Below, in pieces: positions 14,073 to 14,073 of a DNA stretch of 14,073 nt. How positions within the stretch are numbered: position 1 is the first letter of the stretch; every line of letters starts with the position of its first letter. The stretch comes from Nitrospirota bacterium (lineage in GTDB: Bacteria > Nitrospirota > Thermodesulfovibrionia > Thermodesulfovibrionales > Magnetobacteriaceae). Position numbers and translations under genes: made by a program. Below the pieces are notes generated by a model. That model was not told where the DNA came from, searched no databases, and saw only the letters and a list, made by a program, of their open reading frames with translations. The stretch covers positions 1 through 14,073 of the forward strand of contig JADFXO010000067.1 in the NCBI GenBank assembly GCA_015233485.1. Reading direction: 5' to 3'.

Positions 14073-14073
14073 A

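Larger units (their letters stand above)
13560..14073 (-). mobile_element. IS66-family element, transposase-3' end (runs off the window)
   Basis: The transposase C-terminal domain ends at 13576 and 16 bases further out the + strand reads GTAACCGTTCCCGC from 13560, which fits the GTAA start of IS66-family terminal repeats. The other end, and therefore the 8-bp target duplication, lies outside the window. If correct, 13552-13559 would be one copy of the target duplication. Confidence 0.6.

Overview
The window is the interior of a surface-polysaccharide or glycoconjugate assembly locus, flanked on both sides by insertion-sequence remnants. Moderate GC, Sec-type signal peptides, several TTG/GTG starts and a flippase-plus-glycosyltransferase operon fit a diderm bacterium, probably from an uncultured or environmental lineage. 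The sequence alone does not allow a phylum call; similar tail domains and GT-C fragments are, from memory, common in anammox-type planctomycetes, delta-proteobacterial and related groups.

Layout. Positions 1-125 look like the end of an IS21-type element. It abuts, and supplies the start codon of, a 5'-truncated GT-C-like membrane protein on the + strand (98-841). Everything from 836 to 13549 is one tightly packed minus-strand operon. Read in transcription order it holds: a 383-aa exported protein with a YfhO-like tail (12398-13549); a 1103-aa exported, membrane-tethered protein (9112-12423); its 1374-aa paralogue (4952-9076); a DUF2079 multi-spanning membrane protein (3412-4962); a Wzx-like flippase (1945-3408); and a GT4 glycosyltransferase (836-1948). 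Genes overlap or lie within a few bases of each other except between the two giants, where a decayed piece of a second DUF2079 gene sits. From 13560 to the right edge is the end of an IS66-family element whose transposase gene is frameshifted; a consensus -10 box for the operon lies at that IS boundary.

How the parts may work together (inference). The GT4 enzyme would add a sugar to a lipid-linked precursor on the cytoplasmic face, the flippase would translocate the product, and the DUF2079 protein would act as a GT-C-type transferase from the membrane. The 383-aa protein and the two giants place large beta-rich domains outside the membrane, the giants anchored by a C-terminal multi-helix module. 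I do not recognise the giant family.

The most notable signal is evolutionary. The two giants come from a tandem duplication of a [giant gene + DUF2079 gene] unit. The upstream DUF2079 copy was then lost, leaving a roughly 100-bp scar that now encodes the last 25 residues of the 1103-aa protein after two single-base deletions. The 1374-aa copy alone has expanded by in-frame tandem duplications at six sizes: 12 bp at two sites, 21 bp, 51 bp (four units), about 0.4 kb and 438 bp. It also carries a 78-bp stretch repeated with no difference.
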